A stretch of DNA of 64,000 nt from an uncultured Pelagibacteraceae bacterium (GTDB taxonomy: Bacteria; Pseudomonadota; Alphaproteobacteria; Pelagibacterales; Pelagibacteraceae): assembly GCA_902589395.1 (NCBI GenBank), contig CACIST010000001.1, forward strand, positions 1-64,000. The letters run 5' to 3'. How positions within the stretch are numbered: position 1 is the first letter of the stretch; every line of letters begins with the position of its first letter. The translations under genes and the position numbers were made by a program. Below are positions 38,238-50,736 of the stretch, one piece after another. The notes under the pieces are model-generated. The model searched no databases. It had not been told where the DNA came from and worked only from the letters and a program-made list of their open reading frames with translations.

Positions 38238-40743
38238 TAGGTTTTTTTAATTTAATAAAATTTTTAGATTGATCGCTTAAAGCATGATCCCACATTATTC
38301 GGTGAAATGATGTTTGCTTACTAAAATCATCAATGGTTGATACACAAAACTTATTTCTTAACAAAGATTTAGGTGTCATGATTATAAGTGGTTTTCTAAA
38401 ATCACGATGTATTTGTCTTCGTAAAGCGTGAAAATAATTTGCTGGAGTTGTACAATTCATAACTTGGAGATTATCATTTGCACACAATTGTAAAAATCTT
38501 TCAAGTCTAGCTGATGAATGTTCTGGCCCTTGACCTTCATAACCATGAGGTAATAACATAACTAAACCTGAAGCTCTTTGCCATTTTCTTTCACCAGAAG
38601 AAATAAATTGATCAATTATAACTTGCGCACCGTTAGCAAAATCACCAAATTGAGCTTCCCAAAGAGTAAGAGTATTTGGTTCTACTAAACTATATCCATA
38701 TTCAAATCCTAAAACTGCAAGTTCTGACAAAAAACTATCAACAATTTCAAATTTTTTTTGATGTTTTGAAATATTATTTAATGGAATATATCTAGAGTTA
38801 TTCGTTTGGTCTCTTAAAACTGAATGTCTCTGACTGAATGTTCCTCTTCCAGAATCTTGTCCTACAAATCGAACTGGAAAACCCTCATCTAATAATGAAC
38901 CAAAAGCTAATGATTCTGCAGTAGACCAGTCAATATTTAAACCATCGTCGATAGATTTTTTTCTACTTTGCAATATTTTGCTAATAGTTTTGTGAATACT
39001 TATTTCAGATGGAACAACATTTATTTTATCTGAAATATTTTTAAGTATTTTTTCATCTGCTCCAGTAACTCCTCTTTTGTCTTTTCCTTTTTTAGGTTTA
39101 TAACTAGACCATGCTCCTTCAAACCATTCAATTTTAGGATTATAATCTTTAGCTGTCTTAAATTGTTCATCTAAAAGATCTTTAAATTTTTTTATGTGGT
39201 CGTTTAAACCTTCTTTAGATATTAAATTTTCATTAATAAGTTTAGATCCATATATATTTGCCGTTGATTGATGTGATCTAATTTTTTTATACATCAATGG
39301 TTGAGTGAATGATGGCTCATCTCCCTCATTATGTCCAAATCGTCTGTAACAAACTAAGTCGATGACTACATCTCTATTGAACTTTAATCTAAACTCGGTA
39401 GCGATTCTTGAGCCATAAACAACAGCTTCTGGGTCATCTCCATTAACATGGATGATAGGCGCATCAACCATTTTCGCAATATCTGATGGGTGAGGTGAAG
39501 ATCTTGCAAACCTTGGGCTTGTGGTAAATCCTATTTGATTATTCACTATTATATGAATAGTTCCACCTGTATTGTGTCCAGGTAACCCTGACATTGCAAA
39601 ACATTCGGCAACAATACCTTGTCCTGCAAAAGCAGCATCACCATGTATTAAAATCGGAATTACTTTATTTCTCTCAGTATCTTTATGAAAAAATTGTTTT
39701 GCTCTAGTCTGGCCTAAGACAACTGGATTAACAGCTTCTAAATGTGAAGGATTGTCTGTTAAACTCACATGAACAGAGTTTCCATCAAATTCTCTGTCAG
39801 ATGAAGCTCCCAAATGATATTTCACATCCCCAGCACTATCTTCATCAGTATTATTTATTTCACCGGTAAATTCATTGAATATTCTCTTATAAGATTTTTG
39901 TAAAACGTTAGCTAAAACATTCAGTCTTCCTCTGTGAGACATTCCAATTTTAACCTCTTTAATATTGGATTGTCCCCCTATTTTTATAATTTGTTCTAAA
40001 CCTGGAATTAAACTTTCACCTCCATCTAAACCAAATCTCTTAGAACCAACATATTTAGTATGTAGAAATTTTTCAAATCCCTCAGCTTGAATTAGTTTAT
40101 TTAATATTGCACCTTTACCATTTTCAGTAAATTTTAACGCATTTTCATCTTTTTCTACTCTATCTCTAAACCATTTTCTTTCTGTTGGATTTGAAATATG
40201 CATATATTCATATCCAATTGAACCACAATAAGTTTTTCTAAGAATAGATAAAATTTCTTTTATGTTTGAATACTCTTTATTTAAAACACCATCTAAGTAA
40301 ATTTGCTTATCGTAATCTTCTTTATTAAAGCCATAATTTTCAGGATGTAATTCATCTAAATATTCACTTTCTCTTATTCCTAACGGGTCTAGTTTAGAGA
40401 GTAGATGACCTCTTTGTCTGTAAGATCTAATAAGTGAAACTGCTCTGATTGAATTACTATTTCCAGCTACAGTATCGGCTTGATTTACATTAAGATTAGA
40501 GACTTCTTTATTTAAATCTGAGTTTTCTTTAATTTTTACTTTTTTTGGACTCCACGAAGGGCCTTTTATTTCTTTAACTACAGAGTCTAAATCTTCCCCA
40601 ATATCAAAAAAATATTCTTTCCAACCTCTTGGTAGGCTTGGATCTTTATTTATAAACTTCACATACATTTGCTCAATAAAAGCATTGTTTGATTTATTTA
40701 AAAATGAAGTTTTTTTATATTCAAGATTTTTGGAAGCTGACAT
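38191..40743 (-). CDS. sucA: 2-oxoglutarate dehydrogenase E1 (thiamine diphosphate), 5' part before a frameshift
   Basis: 850 residues, of which the last ~10 ([10 protein letters not shown]) are out of frame. The N-terminal FIEQMYVKFINKDPSLPRGW segment is typical of E1o. The active-site His regions and the thiamine site follow (GMSHRGRLNVLANV, HGDAAFAGQGIVAE, VNNQIGFTT); YGYSLVEPNTLTLWEAQFGDFANGAQ, in parts, is conserved. Corrected length is about 960, normal for the family. It decarboxylates 2-oxoglutarate in the TCA cycle. It follows sucD with a 35-base gap. Confidence 0.93.
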   Translation of the reverse strand: MSASKNLEYKKTSFLNKSNNAFIEQMYVKFINKDPSLPRGWKEYFFDIGEDLDSVVKEIKGPSWSPKKVKIKENSDLNKEVSNLNVNQADTVAGNSNSIRAVSLIRSYRQRGHLLSKLDPLGIRESEYLDELHPENYGFNKEDYDKQIYLDGVLNKEYSNIKEILSILRKTYCGSIGYEYMHISNPTERKWFRDRVEKDENALKFTENGKGAILNKLIQAEGFEKFLHTKYVGSKRFGLDGGESLIPGLEQIIKIGGQSNIKEVKIGMSHRGRLNVLANVLQKSYKRIFNEFTGEINNTDEDSAGDVKYHLGASSDREFDGNSVHVSLTDNPSHLEAVNPVVLGQTRAKQFFHKDTERNKVIPILIHGDAAFAGQGIVAECFAMSGLPGHNTGGTIHIIVNNQIGFTTSPRFARSSPHPSDIAKMVDAPIIHVNGDDPEAVVYGSRIATEFRLKFNRDVVIDLVCYRRFGHNEGDEPSFTQPLMYKKIRSHQSTANIYGSKLINENLISKEGLNDHIKKFKDLLDEQFKTAKDYNPKIEWFEGAWSSYKPKKGKDKRGVTGADEKILKNISDKINVVPSEISIHKTISKILQSRKKSIDDGLNIDWSTAESLAFGSLLDEGFPVRFVGQDSGRGTFSQRHSVLRDQTNNSRYIPLNNISKHQKKFEIVDSFLSELAVLGFEYGYSLVEPNTLTLWEAQFGDFANGAQVIIDQFISSGERKWQRASGLVMLLPHGYEGQGPEHSSARLERFLQLCANDNLQVMNCTTPANYFHALRRQIHRDFRKPLIIMTPKSLLRNKFCVSTIDDFSKQTSFHRIMWDHALSDQSKNFIKLKKPSEIKKSYNLFRKSIL
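38223..38229 (-). other. A7 homopolymer carrying the sucA frameshift
   Basis: On the coding strand the reading ATT-AAA-AAA-AGT passes out of frame. With six A it would read ATT-AAA-AAA-GTT and continue into CSGKVYFD, as in other E1 enzymes. The likely causes are a one-base homopolymer error, a strain mutation, or polymerase slippage that restores the frame in some transcripts. Confidence 0.85.
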
Positions 40744-40778
40744 ATTAATTCTTTAAATATTATACAAACAAAATGTTA

Positions 40779-41654
40779 TCAATTAGACAATTTATTTAGT
40801 AGAGTTTTTCCAATATCAGAGGGAGAATTAGCAATAGTAATACCGCAATCTTGCATTTTTTTTATCTTTTCTTCAGCATTTCCTTTGCCACCTGAAATAA
40901 TAGCACCAGCATGTCCCATTCTTCTTCCTGGAGGAGCAGTTATACCTGCTATAAATCCGACTATTGGTTTTTTAATTTTGTGATTTTTGACAAACTCCGC
41001 AGCTTCTTCCTCAGCAGTTCCACCTATTTCTCCAATCATTAAAATGGACTCCGTCTGGTCATCTTTTAAAAATAAATCAAGGCAATCAATGAAATTAGTT
41101 CCATTAATTGGGTCACCACCAATGCCTATGCAAGTTGATTGGCCAAGTTTATTTTCGGTTGTTTGAGCAACTGCCTCATAGGTAAGCGTTCCTGATCTTG
41201 ATACAATTCCTACTGAACCTTTTTTATGAATATTACCTGGCATTATTCCAATTTTACATTCATTAGGTGTAATTATTCCTGGACAGTTCGGACCAATTAA
41301 TCTTGAGTTTGAGCCTTGTAATTTTTTTTTTACTTTTAACATATCTAGAATTGGTATTCCTTCGCTTATACAAACAATTAATTCAATAGATGCATCGATA
41401 GCTTCAATGATGGCTGATGAAGCAAACTTTGCTGGTACATATATCATTGTTGCATCCGCACCAGTAGCAGTTTTTGCTTCTTTAACTGTGTTAAACACTG
41501 GTCTTTCTAAGTGAGTTTGTCCACCTTTTTTTGGTGTTACTCCTCCAACTAAGTTTGTTCCATATTTAATAGATTGTTCAGAGTGAAAAGTACCATGGGA
41601 TCCTGTAAAACCTTGGCAAATTACTTTTGTATTTTTATCAATTAATACTGACAT
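40779..41654 (-). CDS. sucD: Succinyl-CoA synthetase alpha subunit
   Basis: 291 residues. [17 protein letters not shown] is the CoA-binding N-terminus. [20 protein letters not shown] and the phospho-His motif [17 protein letters not shown] are diagnostic. It makes ATP or GTP from succinyl-CoA together with SucC. The start abuts the sucC stop at 41654. Confidence 0.98.
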   Translation of the reverse strand: MSVLIDKNTKVICQGFTGSHGTFHSEQSIKYGTNLVGGVTPKKGGQTHLERPVFNTVKEAKTATGADATMIYVPAKFASSAIIEAIDASIELIVCISEGIPILDMLKVKKKLQGSNSRLIGPNCPGIITPNECKIGIMPGNIHKKGSVGIVSRSGTLTYEAVAQTTENKLGQSTCIGIGGDPINGTNFIDCLDLFLKDDQTESILMIGEIGGTAEEEAAEFVKNHKIKKPIVGFIAGITAPPGRRMGHAGAIISGGKGNAEEKIKKMQDCGITIANSPSDIGKTLLNKLSN

Positions 41655-42814
41655 TATTTTATTGCCTCTACAACCTTTTTTGCAGCATCTGATAAGTTGT
41701 TTGCAGATATAATTTTTAAACCAGAATTCTCTAATATCTTTTTTCCTTCTTCAAAGTTTGTTCCTGCTAATCTTACTACTAAAGGTACTTTAATTTTAAT
41801 TTCTTTTGCTGCATCTACAACACCTTGTGCAAGTACATCACATCTCATAATTCCACCAAAAATATTTATCAATATTCCTTTAACATTTTTATCTGATAAA
41901 ATAATTTTGAATGCAGCAGAAACTTTTTCTTTTGATGCTCCACCTCCTACATCTAAAAAATTTGCAGGTTCCTCTCCATAAAGTTTTATAATATCCATTG
42001 TAGCCATAGCTAATCCAGCACCATTTACCATGCATCCTATATTTCCATCCAGTTTAATGTACGCTAGATCATGTTTGCTTGCTTCAATTTCCGTTTCTTC
42101 TTCTTCATTAAAATCTCTAAGTTTTTGAATTTCTGGATGTTTATATAATGCATTTTCATCAAAAGTCATCTTTGCATCTAAACATACAATTTTGTTTTTT
42201 TTTGTTAAAATAAGAGGATTTATCTCTACCAAATTTGCATCTGTATCAATGAACATTTTGTAGATTGATTTTATTAAATTGATTGCTTGTTTGCTTGCAT
42301 CGTTATCTAAATCAAAAATTTTAATAATTTTGCCACAGTCTTCCTCTGAAATACTTTCATTAAAATCTACTTTCGTAGTGATTATTTTCTCTGGTGATTT
42401 TATAGCAACTTCCTCAATATTCATTCCACCCTGATCACTGGAAATAAATGCAATTTTTGCAGAAGCTCTATCGACAAGACAAGACAGATAGAATTCTTTT
42501 TCTATTTCTGATGCAGTTTCAACATACAATCTTTTCACCTCCCTTCCTGATGGTCCAGTTTGATGAGTAACCAAGGTTTTTCCAAACAATTTATTCGCTT
42601 CCTCTTCCAAAAGAGCAATATTATCAACAATTATTACTCCTCCAGCCTTTCCTCTACCTCCTGCGTGAATTTGGGCTTTTAATACATACTTCTTAGCTTT
42701 GAGATTTTTTACTTTTTCAATTAATTCATTTACGTTAAGAGCATAAAAACCCTCAGGCACAACCGCGCCATACTTTTTAAGTATCTCTTTTGCTTGGTGC
42801 TCGTGGATATTCAT
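41654..42814 (-). CDS. sucC: Succinyl-CoA synthetase beta subunit
   Basis: 386 residues. [16 protein letters not shown] opens the ATP-grasp domain. [41 protein letters not shown] and [15 protein letters not shown] are the family signatures. It is the nucleotide- and succinate-binding partner of SucD. The start codon directly follows mdh's stop. Confidence 0.98.
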   Translation of the reverse strand: MNIHEHQAKEILKKYGAVVPEGFYALNVNELIEKVKNLKAKKYVLKAQIHAGGRGKAGGVIIVDNIALLEEEANKLFGKTLVTHQTGPSGREVKRLYVETASEIEKEFYLSCLVDRASAKIAFISSDQGGMNIEEVAIKSPEKIITTKVDFNESISEEDCGKIIKIFDLDNDASKQAINLIKSIYKMFIDTDANLVEINPLILTKKNKIVCLDAKMTFDENALYKHPEIQKLRDFNEEEETEIEASKHDLAYIKLDGNIGCMVNGAGLAMATMDIIKLYGEEPANFLDVGGGASKEKVSAAFKIILSDKNVKGILINIFGGIMRCDVLAQGVVDAAKEIKIKVPLVVRLAGTNFEEGKKILENSGLKIISANNLSDAAKKVVEAIK

Positions 42815-43783
<969 letters not shown>

Positions 43784-45277
43784 TTATTTCATTGTTGGCA
43801 TGATAAACTCAGGATTAGATCTAATTCCTGATGGCCATCTAGAGGTAATTGTTTTTAATTTAGTATAAAATTTTACTCCTTCCATACCATGTGTTCCACT
43901 ATCTCCAAATAAAGACCTCTTCCATCCTCCAAAACTATGAAAAGCCATTGGAACTGGTATTGGAACATTTATTCCTACCATTCCAACTTGAATTTTGCTT
44001 GCGAATGTTCTTCCTGCATCCCCATCTCTGGTATAAATGCTAACTCCATTTCCGTATTCGTGATCATTAATCATTTTTGTAGCCTCTTCAAATGTTTGTA
44101 CCCTAACCACAGATAAAACTGGTCCAAATATTTCCTCTTTATAAATTCTCATATTAGTATTCACGTGATCAAAAAGACACCCACCAATATAAAAACCATT
44201 TTCATAGCCCTGCAATTTCAAATTTCTTCCATCAAGAACAAGTTTTGCTCCTTCTTTAACTCCTAGATCTACATAGCCTTTTACTTTTTCCAAGTGTTCT
44301 TTGGTTACTAAAGGACCCATCTCGGATGATTTATCCATACCAGGTCCAATTTTTAATGCTTCAGCTTTTTTTGATAGTCTTGAGACTAACTCATCACCTA
44401 CATCACCGACCGCTACTGCTACTGACTGCGCCATACATCTTTCTCCAGCTGAACCATATGCAGCACCCATTAAACCATTTACGGCACCATCTAAATCACA
44501 ATCTGGCATTACAACTAAATGATTTTTTGCTCCACCTAATGCTTGGACTCTTTTTTCATTTTTAGCTGCATTTTCATAAATATACTTAGCAATAGGAGTT
44601 GATCCAACAAAACTTACAGCTTTAATACTTTGGTTTGTTAATATCGCATCAACAACCTCTTTATCACCGTTTAAAACATTAAAAACTCCCTCAGGAAGAC
44701 CAGCTTCGTGAAACAGTTCTGCCAATTTCATTGGACATGAGGGATCTTTTTCTGATGGTTTTAAAATAAAACTATTACCACATGCTATAGCTAATGGAAA
44801 CATCCACATCGGTACCATCGCTGGAAAATTAAATGGGGTTATGCCAGCTGCAACTCCCAAAGGCTGTCGCATTGAATAACTATCAACGTTTGTTCCAACA
44901 TTTTCAGAAAACTCTCCTTTAAGTAGGTGTGGAATTCCGCATGCAAACTCAACAACTTCTAAACCTCTTATTAATGATCCCTTAGCATCCTCATAAACTT
45001 TTCCATGTTCTGAGACTATTAGTTTTGCCAGTTCATCAAAATTTTTCTCTATGAGCTCTTTGAATTTAAACATTATTCTTGCTCTTTGAAGTGGAGGGTT
45101 TAATGACCAAGTCTCAAAAGCTTTTTGTGCAATTTCTACTGCACCATCTAAATCTGCTTTTGAGGCTAAAATAACTTCTGATTCTTGCTCTCCAGTAGCA
45201 GGGTTAAAAACTTGTCCTTTTCTTTGTGAAGTACCATCTATTACTTTTCCACCAATGAAATGTTTGATTATATTCAT
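43784..45277 (-). CDS. mmsA: Methylmalonate-semialdehyde dehydrogenase (CoA-acylating)
   Basis: 497 residues, aldehyde dehydrogenase fold. GVAAGITPFNFPAMVPMWMF, SFVGSTPIAKYIYENAAK and the catalytic Cys in GSAGERCMAQSVAV match MmsA. PIPVPMAFHSFGGWKRSLFG is also typical of it. It turns methylmalonate or malonate semialdehyde into propionyl- or acetyl-CoA, in valine and inositol breakdown. In SAR11 it could also take C3 products of DMSP breakdown. It is set between sdhB and mdh, an arrangement that feeds TCA intermediates. Confidence 0.92.
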   Translation of the reverse strand: MNIIKHFIGGKVIDGTSQRKGQVFNPATGEQESEVILASKADLDGAVEIAQKAFETWSLNPPLQRARIMFKFKELIEKNFDELAKLIVSEHGKVYEDAKGSLIRGLEVVEFACGIPHLLKGEFSENVGTNVDSYSMRQPLGVAAGITPFNFPAMVPMWMFPLAIACGNSFILKPSEKDPSCPMKLAELFHEAGLPEGVFNVLNGDKEVVDAILTNQSIKAVSFVGSTPIAKYIYENAAKNEKRVQALGGAKNHLVVMPDCDLDGAVNGLMGAAYGSAGERCMAQSVAVAVGDVGDELVSRLSKKAEALKIGPGMDKSSEMGPLVTKEHLEKVKGYVDLGVKEGAKLVLDGRNLKLQGYENGFYIGGCLFDHVNTNMRIYKEEIFGPVLSVVRVQTFEEATKMINDHEYGNGVSIYTRDGDAGRTFASKIQVGMVGINVPIPVPMAFHSFGGWKRSLFGDSGTHGMEGVKFYTKLKTITSRWPSGIRSNPEFIMPTMK

Positions 45278-45301
45278 GAGTGAAATTATTTAATTAAGTA
45301 A

Positions 45302-46072
45302 TTAGGCCGTTGCAAGCATTTTCTTTATCTCTGCAATAGCTTTTGCAGGATTCAAGCCCTTTGGGCAAGCATTTGTACAATTCAAGATAGTATGGCATCT
45401 ATAAAGCTTGAGTTCATCAGCTACTTTTTTAAGTCTTTCTTTTCTATCTTCATCTCTACTATCAATTATCCACCTATAAGCCTGAAGTAATACAGCTGGA
45501 CCTAAATATTTTTCACCGTTCCACCAATAACTTGGGCAAGACGTTGAACAACATGCACACATAATACATTCATATAATCCATCTAATTTTGCTCTGTCAT
45601 TTTTAGATTGGATATTCTCTTTATCATTTACTTTTGAGGTTTTTAACCAAGGTTCAACAGACTCATATTGTTTATATAATGTGCTTAAATCACCGATTAA
45701 ATCTTTTAAGACTTTTAGATGTGGTAAAGGATAAATATCAATATCTCCATCCAGTTCAGAATGGGACTTTGTGCATGCTAAACCATTCTTTCCATTCATA
45801 TTCATTGCACATGACCCACATACTCCATGAGCGCAAGATCTTCTATAAGCAATAGACGGATCTATTTCATTTTTAATTTTGTTTAAAATATCAAGGACTT
45901 TAGATGAACAATTATCCATATCAACTTCATAGGTATCAAGTCTTGGATTTTCATTTGTAGATGGATCCCATCTATAAACATTTACTTTTCTAATATTTTT
46001 TGAACCTGTTTTATCTTTATAGTATTGACCTTTTTCTACCTTTGAGTTTGCAGGTAAATTTAATTGAACCAT
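45302..46072 (-). CDS. sdhB: Succinate dehydrogenase iron-sulfur subunit
   Basis: 256 residues. The 2Fe-2S cluster Cys residues are in [18 protein letters not shown] with a later C in GLACTK. The 4Fe-4S and 3Fe-4S ligands are in [16 protein letters not shown] and [17 protein letters not shown]. It passes electrons from the flavin of SdhA to quinone. The start abuts the sdhA stop at 46072. Confidence 0.98.
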   Translation of the reverse strand: MVQLNLPANSKVEKGQYYKDKTGSKNIRKVNVYRWDPSTNENPRLDTYEVDMDNCSSKVLDILNKIKNEIDPSIAYRRSCAHGVCGSCAMNMNGKNGLACTKSHSELDGDIDIYPLPHLKVLKDLIGDLSTLYKQYESVEPWLKTSKVNDKENIQSKNDRAKLDGLYECIMCACCSTSCPSYWWNGEKYLGPAVLLQAYRWIIDSRDEDRKERLKKVADELKLYRCHTILNCTNACPKGLNPAKAIAEIKKMLATA

Positions 46073-47847
46073 TAATATACTCTTTCCTGTGGAGGAAAAT
46101 ATTGTACATCATTTGTAAGTGTTGATCTATGAACAGGTCTGTAATTAATTTTAGTTTTTGAACCATTACACCAAGACAGAGTATGTTGCATATAGTTCTC
46201 GTCGTCTCTCTTTGGAAAATCTTCTCTTGCATGAGCTCCTCTGCTTTCTTTTCTGTGATACGCAGAGTCCATTGTAGTTATTGCTTGTCTTATTAAGTTA
46301 TCAAATTCTAAAGTTTCAACTAAATCTGTGTTGAATATTAATGATTTATCTTTTACAGAAAGAGAGTCCATTCCATCATAAGGTCTTCTAATTTCATCAA
46401 CGCCTTCTTTTAATGTTTTCTCAGTTCTAAATACAGCACACTTTGATTGCATTGTCTTTTGCATTGAAAGTCTTAGTTCAGATGTTGGATTTGAACCTTC
46501 TGAGTTTCTTAATTTGTCAAATCTATCTAAACATCTATCCGTTTCATTTTTATCAATTTCGTCATGCTTCATTCCAGGTTTTACTAACTCTGCCGCTCTT
46601 TTCGCTGCAGCTCTTCCAAAAACTACTAAATCTATTAATGAATTTGAACCTAATCTATTTGCACCGTGGACAGAAACACATGCAGCTTCTCCAATAGCCA
46701 TTAACCCGGGTACAGTTTTTTCAGATCCATTTAATGTAAGAACCTCTGCTTTATAATTTGTTGGTATTCCACCCATATTATAATGCACTGTAGGTACTAC
46801 TGGTATAGGTTCCTTGGTTACATCAACGTTTGCAAATAATTTAGATGCTTCTGATATTCCTGGAAGCCTCTCATCTATAACTTTTGGGTCCAAATGATCA
46901 ATATGAAGATGAACGTGATCTTGTTCTTTTCCTATGCCTCTGCCTTCGTTAATTTCTACTGCAATTGATCTGCTTACGACATCTCTCGATGCTAAATCTT
47001 TTGCTTTAGGAGCATAACGCTCCATAAATCTTTCTCCTTTTGAATTTACAAGATAACCACCTTCTCCTCTTACACCCTCGGAAATTAATGTTCCATGACC
47101 ATATATTCCTGTTGGATGAAATTGTACAAATTCCATGTCTTGTAAAGGTAATCCAGCTCTCAGAGCCATAGCATTACCATCTCCAGTGCAAGTATGGGCT
47201 GAAGTAGCTGAGTAATACACTTTTCCATAACCCCCTGTTGCTATAATAGTTGTGTGGGATCTAAATCTGTGAATTGTTCCATCATTGAGGTTCCAAGCAA
47301 TTATACCTTTGCATGCTCCATCTTTCATTATTAAATCTAGCGCAAAGTATTCAATAAAAAATTCGGTATTATGTTTTAAAGCTTGTCCATACAATGTGTG
47401 AAGTATTGCATGTCCAGTTCTATCTGCTGCTGCACATGTTCTTTGAACTGTTTCATTTCCATAGTTTTTTGTCATACCTCCGAAAGGTCTTTGATAAATT
47501 TTTCCTTCTTCAGTTCGACTAAATGGAACACCATACTTTTCTAATTCAAGAACAGCGGCTGGTGCTTCTTTACATAAATATTCGATAGAATCCTGGTCAC
47601 CTAACCAATCAGCACCTTTGACTGTGTCATACATGTGCCATCTCCAGTCATCTTCTCCCATATTTCCAAGTGCTGCAGAAATACCACCTTGGGCTGCAGA
47701 TGTATGACTTCTTGTTGGGAATACTTTTGATACACATGCCGTTTTTAGACCAGCCTCACTTAGGCCAACAGCTGCTCTTAGTCCAGATCCACCTGCACCT
47801 AAAACAACCACATCATATTCATGATCAATAATTTTGTACGCACTCAT
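46072..47847 (-). CDS. sdhA: Succinate dehydrogenase flavoprotein subunit
   Basis: 591 residues. FAD binding is seen in [18 protein letters not shown]. The covalent-flavin His is in [39 protein letters not shown] and [17 protein letters not shown]-type [16 protein letters not shown] complete the enzyme. It oxidises succinate to fumarate. It sits between sdhD (2-base gap) and sdhB. Confidence 0.98.
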   Translation of the reverse strand: MSAYKIIDHEYDVVVLGAGGSGLRAAVGLSEAGLKTACVSKVFPTRSHTSAAQGGISAALGNMGEDDWRWHMYDTVKGADWLGDQDSIEYLCKEAPAAVLELEKYGVPFSRTEEGKIYQRPFGGMTKNYGNETVQRTCAAADRTGHAILHTLYGQALKHNTEFFIEYFALDLIMKDGACKGIIAWNLNDGTIHRFRSHTTIIATGGYGKVYYSATSAHTCTGDGNAMALRAGLPLQDMEFVQFHPTGIYGHGTLISEGVRGEGGYLVNSKGERFMERYAPKAKDLASRDVVSRSIAVEINEGRGIGKEQDHVHLHIDHLDPKVIDERLPGISEASKLFANVDVTKEPIPVVPTVHYNMGGIPTNYKAEVLTLNGSEKTVPGLMAIGEAACVSVHGANRLGSNSLIDLVVFGRAAAKRAAELVKPGMKHDEIDKNETDRCLDRFDKLRNSEGSNPTSELRLSMQKTMQSKCAVFRTEKTLKEGVDEIRRPYDGMDSLSVKDKSLIFNTDLVETLEFDNLIRQAITTMDSAYHRKESRGAHAREDFPKRDDENYMQHTLSWCNGSKTKINYRPVHRSTLTNDVQYFPPQERVY

Positions 47848-47849
47848 AA

Positions 47850-48173
47850 CTATATATTAAATACTAAGATAATTATTATTAATGGAAATACTATAGCAAA
47901 GATATTTAATGATTTATTTGCGGCATTTTTGATTTTTTGGTCCTCAATATAATCTTCAAAAACCTCACTAATGCTTAAAGCTGAGAAAAAATATGCAAAA
48001 ATCAAAAAAAGACTAAATAAGAACTTAGATGGTTGAGATGTTATGAATAAAAGTAATTCATCATAACCTTTGTCGTAAACAGAAGCCAAATTTATAGAAA
48101 ACCACAGCATTAATGGTAGTAAAATTGCAGAACTTACTTTTAGAAAAAGCCATTTCTTAGTTACAGATCCCAT
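47850..48173 (-). CDS. sdhD: Succinate dehydrogenase membrane anchor subunit D
   Basis: 107 residues, three hydrophobic segments (~15-33, 47-67, 86-106). The sequence is poorly conserved, as usual; the [13 protein letters not shown] stretch between segments two and three resembles SdhD loops. It forms the cytochrome b membrane part with SdhC. The call rests on size, membrane pattern and position between sdhC and sdhA; it abuts sdhC at 48173. Confidence 0.9.
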   Translation of the reverse strand: MGSVTKKWLFLKVSSAILLPLMLWFSINLASVYDKGYDELLLFITSQPSKFLFSLFLIFAYFFSALSISEVFEDYIEDQKIKNAANKSLNIFAIVFPLIIIILVFNI

Positions 48174-48556
48174 TAGATTAAGTGCCTTCCTATAAGGAAA
48201 ATTATAACAGTAAGAGGAAATGATCCAATCAGAACTATTAATCCAGTTACTTTTGTAGTTTTTTGCTCAAATCCGTAACCTAAATCCATGATCAAATGCC
48301 TTATTTCACTGAGCATTTGAAATGTAAAAGACCAAATAATTCCCAAACAAACAAATTTACCAACTAAAGATGACAAGAAAAAATTAGTAAATACGTAATT
48401 TTCCTCTCCTAATAATAAAGATGCTATCCAAATACCTATCAAAGTTACTGTAATAAAGTTTATTATACCAGTTACTCTGTGTGATATTGAAACTAACGAA
48501 GAGATGTGCCAGTTATAAATTTGTATATGTGGCGATATTGGATTTTTATTTTCCAT
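48173..48556 (-). CDS. sdhC: Succinate dehydrogenase cytochrome b556 subunit C
   Basis: 127 residues. SPHIQIYNWHISSLVSISHRVTG is, in parts (SPHIQIY, SISHRVTG), the SdhC signature that lines the quinone site. A haem-ligand His follows in SEIRHLIMDLG. There are three membrane segments. The start overlaps the asd 3' end by 11 bases. Confidence 0.96.
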   Translation of the reverse strand: MENKNPISPHIQIYNWHISSLVSISHRVTGIINFITVTLIGIWIASLLLGEENYVFTNFFLSSLVGKFVCLGIIWSFTFQMLSEIRHLIMDLGYGFEQKTTKVTGLIVLIGSFPLTVIIFLIGRHLI

Positions 48557-49556
48557 AAAAATCTTTTTCTACTAAAGCCTCAGCAATTTCAACTGCATTA
48601 AGTGCAGCACCTTTTAATAAGTTATCAGACACAACCCACAAATTAATTGAATTTGGTTGAGAAGAATCCTCACGAATTCTTGATATAAATGTTTCAAATT
48701 TGTCTTCAGCTTCAACAGGGGTAATGTATCCTCCATCTTTTTGCTCATCAACTACCTTACATCCTGGTGATGATGATAAGACATTTCTTATTTCTTCTAA
48801 GTCATGTTTTTTGTTGAATTCAACATTCACACTTATGGAGTGAGAAACAAGAACAGGGATTCTTACACAGGTAGATGTTATATTAATTTTACTATCTAAA
48901 ATTTTTTTTACCTCATCATGATTTTTTTGCTCTTCTTTTGTACTTCCATTTTCAAGAAAACTATCAATATGTGGTATAGCATTAAAAGCTATCTGCTTAG
49001 TAAAATTTTTTGACTCAACATCTTTATTTTCCAACACTTCTTTAGTTTGAGATAGAAGTTCATCCATACCAGCTTTTCCCGCACCAGAAACTGATTGATA
49101 AGTTGATGCAACTATTCTTTTTACATTATACAAATCATGTAATGGTTTGAGAGCTACAACTATTGGTATTACTGAACAATTGGCATTTGCTATGATATTC
49201 TTATTTTTAAATTTAGGTAATTCTTTGGAATTTACCTCTGGAACAATTAAAGGAATTTCTGGATCTTTTCTAAAGAATTTTGAATTATCAATTACAATTG
49301 TTTTTTCTGCTGCAATCGGTACCCATTTTTCAGCAATTGAAGAACCAGCTGCAAAAAAAGCTATTTTTACTTTTGAGAAATCAAATTGTTCTAAATTACT
49401 AACAGTATGCTCTTTTCCTAAAAAATTAATTTTTTTTCCTTCACTATTTGAAGAGGCAACTAAATATGCCTCTGTTATTGGAAAGTTTTTTTTTTCTAAA
49501 ACTTCTATTAATTTTCGACCTACGTTTCCTGTCGCTCCTACTATTGCTATATTCAT
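48546..49556 (-). CDS. asd: Aspartate-semialdehyde dehydrogenase
   Basis: 336 residues. The NADP site is IAIVGATGNVGRKLIEVLE. The nucleophile Cys is in IIANANCSVIPIV, and the substrate-binding TSTCVRIPV region follows. It reduces aspartyl phosphate to the semialdehyde for lysine/diaminopimelate, threonine and methionine. dapF in this window uses the same pathway. It sits between dmdA (19-base gap) and sdhC. Confidence 0.96.
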   Translation of the reverse strand: MNIAIVGATGNVGRKLIEVLEKKNFPITEAYLVASSNSEGKKINFLGKEHTVSNLEQFDFSKVKIAFFAAGSSIAEKWVPIAAEKTIVIDNSKFFRKDPEIPLIVPEVNSKELPKFKNKNIIANANCSVIPIVVALKPLHDLYNVKRIVASTYQSVSGAGKAGMDELLSQTKEVLENKDVESKNFTKQIAFNAIPHIDSFLENGSTKEEQKNHDEVKKILDSKINITSTCVRIPVLVSHSISVNVEFNKKHDLEEIRNVLSSSPGCKVVDEQKDGGYITPVEAEDKFETFISRIREDSSQPNSINLWVVSDNLLKGAALNAVEIAEALVEKDFYGK

Positions 49557-49575
49557 GATATTTTAAAGTTTTATA

Positions 49576-50685
49576 CTAAATGAAAGGTAAATCACAAACT
49601 TTTCCATCAAAATCAGAGCCATTTATATTGATTTTAAAGGATTTCGAAGTCTCAAAGTGTGGTTTGTTAATCATTGCAATCCCAATGACTTGTTTAAAAG
49701 TTGGATTGTAACAACCAGATCTTAATTCCCCGATTACATTTTTATCTTCATCAACTAGATCCATTGAGCCATTAACACTTATTTCCTTAGCATCAATTTT
49801 TACTCCCATAAGTTTTTTTTTAATTCCCTCAGCTTTAATTTTTTTCAATTTTTCTTTACCTAAAAAATCAACATCACTATCTATATTTACATACTTATCA
49901 AAACCACATTCATATGGATTGTCTCCATTGTCCATATCATTACCATGAGAGAGTAATCCACTCTCGATACGTTCGATAAGGTTTGGTCCACCTGGTCTAA
50001 TATTGAATTCCTTACCAATTTCAAAAAGATGATCGTATAGTTTTAAACCTGTCTCGTTGTGTTCCATATAAATTTCATAGCCACCTTGTTTAGACCATCC
50101 AGACTTTGCAATAAGATGTTTATCTCCACCAAATTCAAAATAATCAAAACCAAAAAATTTTAAATTTACAATTTTTTCTCCAAAAACTTTTTCCATTAAT
50201 TGAAATGATTTTGGTCCTTGCACTGCCATTATATCAACATCAGGTTCAGAAATTTTCACATCAAATTTGTTTCCAATCGCTAATCCTTTGGCAAATAGAA
50301 TTACATCTGAGTCAGCTAAAGAGACCCACCACCTATTTTCATTTAATCTTAGAACTACAGGATCATTAATTAAACCTGCATTGTCATCAATGATTGGGCA
50401 GTAATAACATCTTCCATCTTTGGATTTTGATAAATCTCTGCAAGTCATCAATTGAACTAATTTAGCTGAATCTTTACCAGAAATTTCAACTTGTCTTTCA
50501 GCGGCAACATCCCAAATCTGAACATGCTCTTTCAAGTGATGATAAGCATCTTCTACAGAACCAAATGCTGCTGGCAACAACATATGATTATATATAGTAT
50601 AAGCAGTTACACCTTGTTTTTCAATTCTAGAGGTGTACGGTGTACCTCTAAGCCTTCTTGATTTTGCTATTAAAAAAGTTTTCAT
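49576..50685 (-). CDS. dmdA: Dimethylsulfoniopropionate (DMSP) demethylase
   Basis: 369 residues, GcvT/aminomethyltransferase fold that uses tetrahydrofolate. [40 protein letters not shown]-type [48 protein letters not shown] and [11 protein letters not shown] closely follow the SAR11 DmdA sequence as I know it. It removes one methyl group from DMSP, giving methylmercaptopropionate. The neighbouring ligase and dehydrogenase genes support DmdA over a glycine-cleavage T protein. Confidence 0.93.
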   Translation of the reverse strand: MKTFLIAKSRRLRGTPYTSRIEKQGVTAYTIYNHMLLPAAFGSVEDAYHHLKEHVQIWDVAAERQVEISGKDSAKLVQLMTCRDLSKSKDGRCYYCPIIDDNAGLINDPVVLRLNENRWWVSLADSDVILFAKGLAIGNKFDVKISEPDVDIMAVQGPKSFQLMEKVFGEKIVNLKFFGFDYFEFGGDKHLIAKSGWSKQGGYEIYMEHNETGLKLYDHLFEIGKEFNIRPGGPNLIERIESGLLSHGNDMDNGDNPYECGFDKYVNIDSDVDFLGKEKLKKIKAEGIKKKLMGVKIDAKEISVNGSMDLVDEDKNVIGELRSGCYNPTFKQVIGIAMINKPHFETSKSFKININGSDFDGKVCDLPFI

Positions 50686-50736
50686 TTTTTTTTGAGCATT
50701 ACTGCCATCTTATTTGATTTTTGTAAAGAAACTATA

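Noticed and set aside
46443-46756. Plus-strand open frames inside sdhA and similar frames in other genes
   Set aside because: They are shadows of strongly conserved minus-strand genes, with low-complexity translations and no family likeness.
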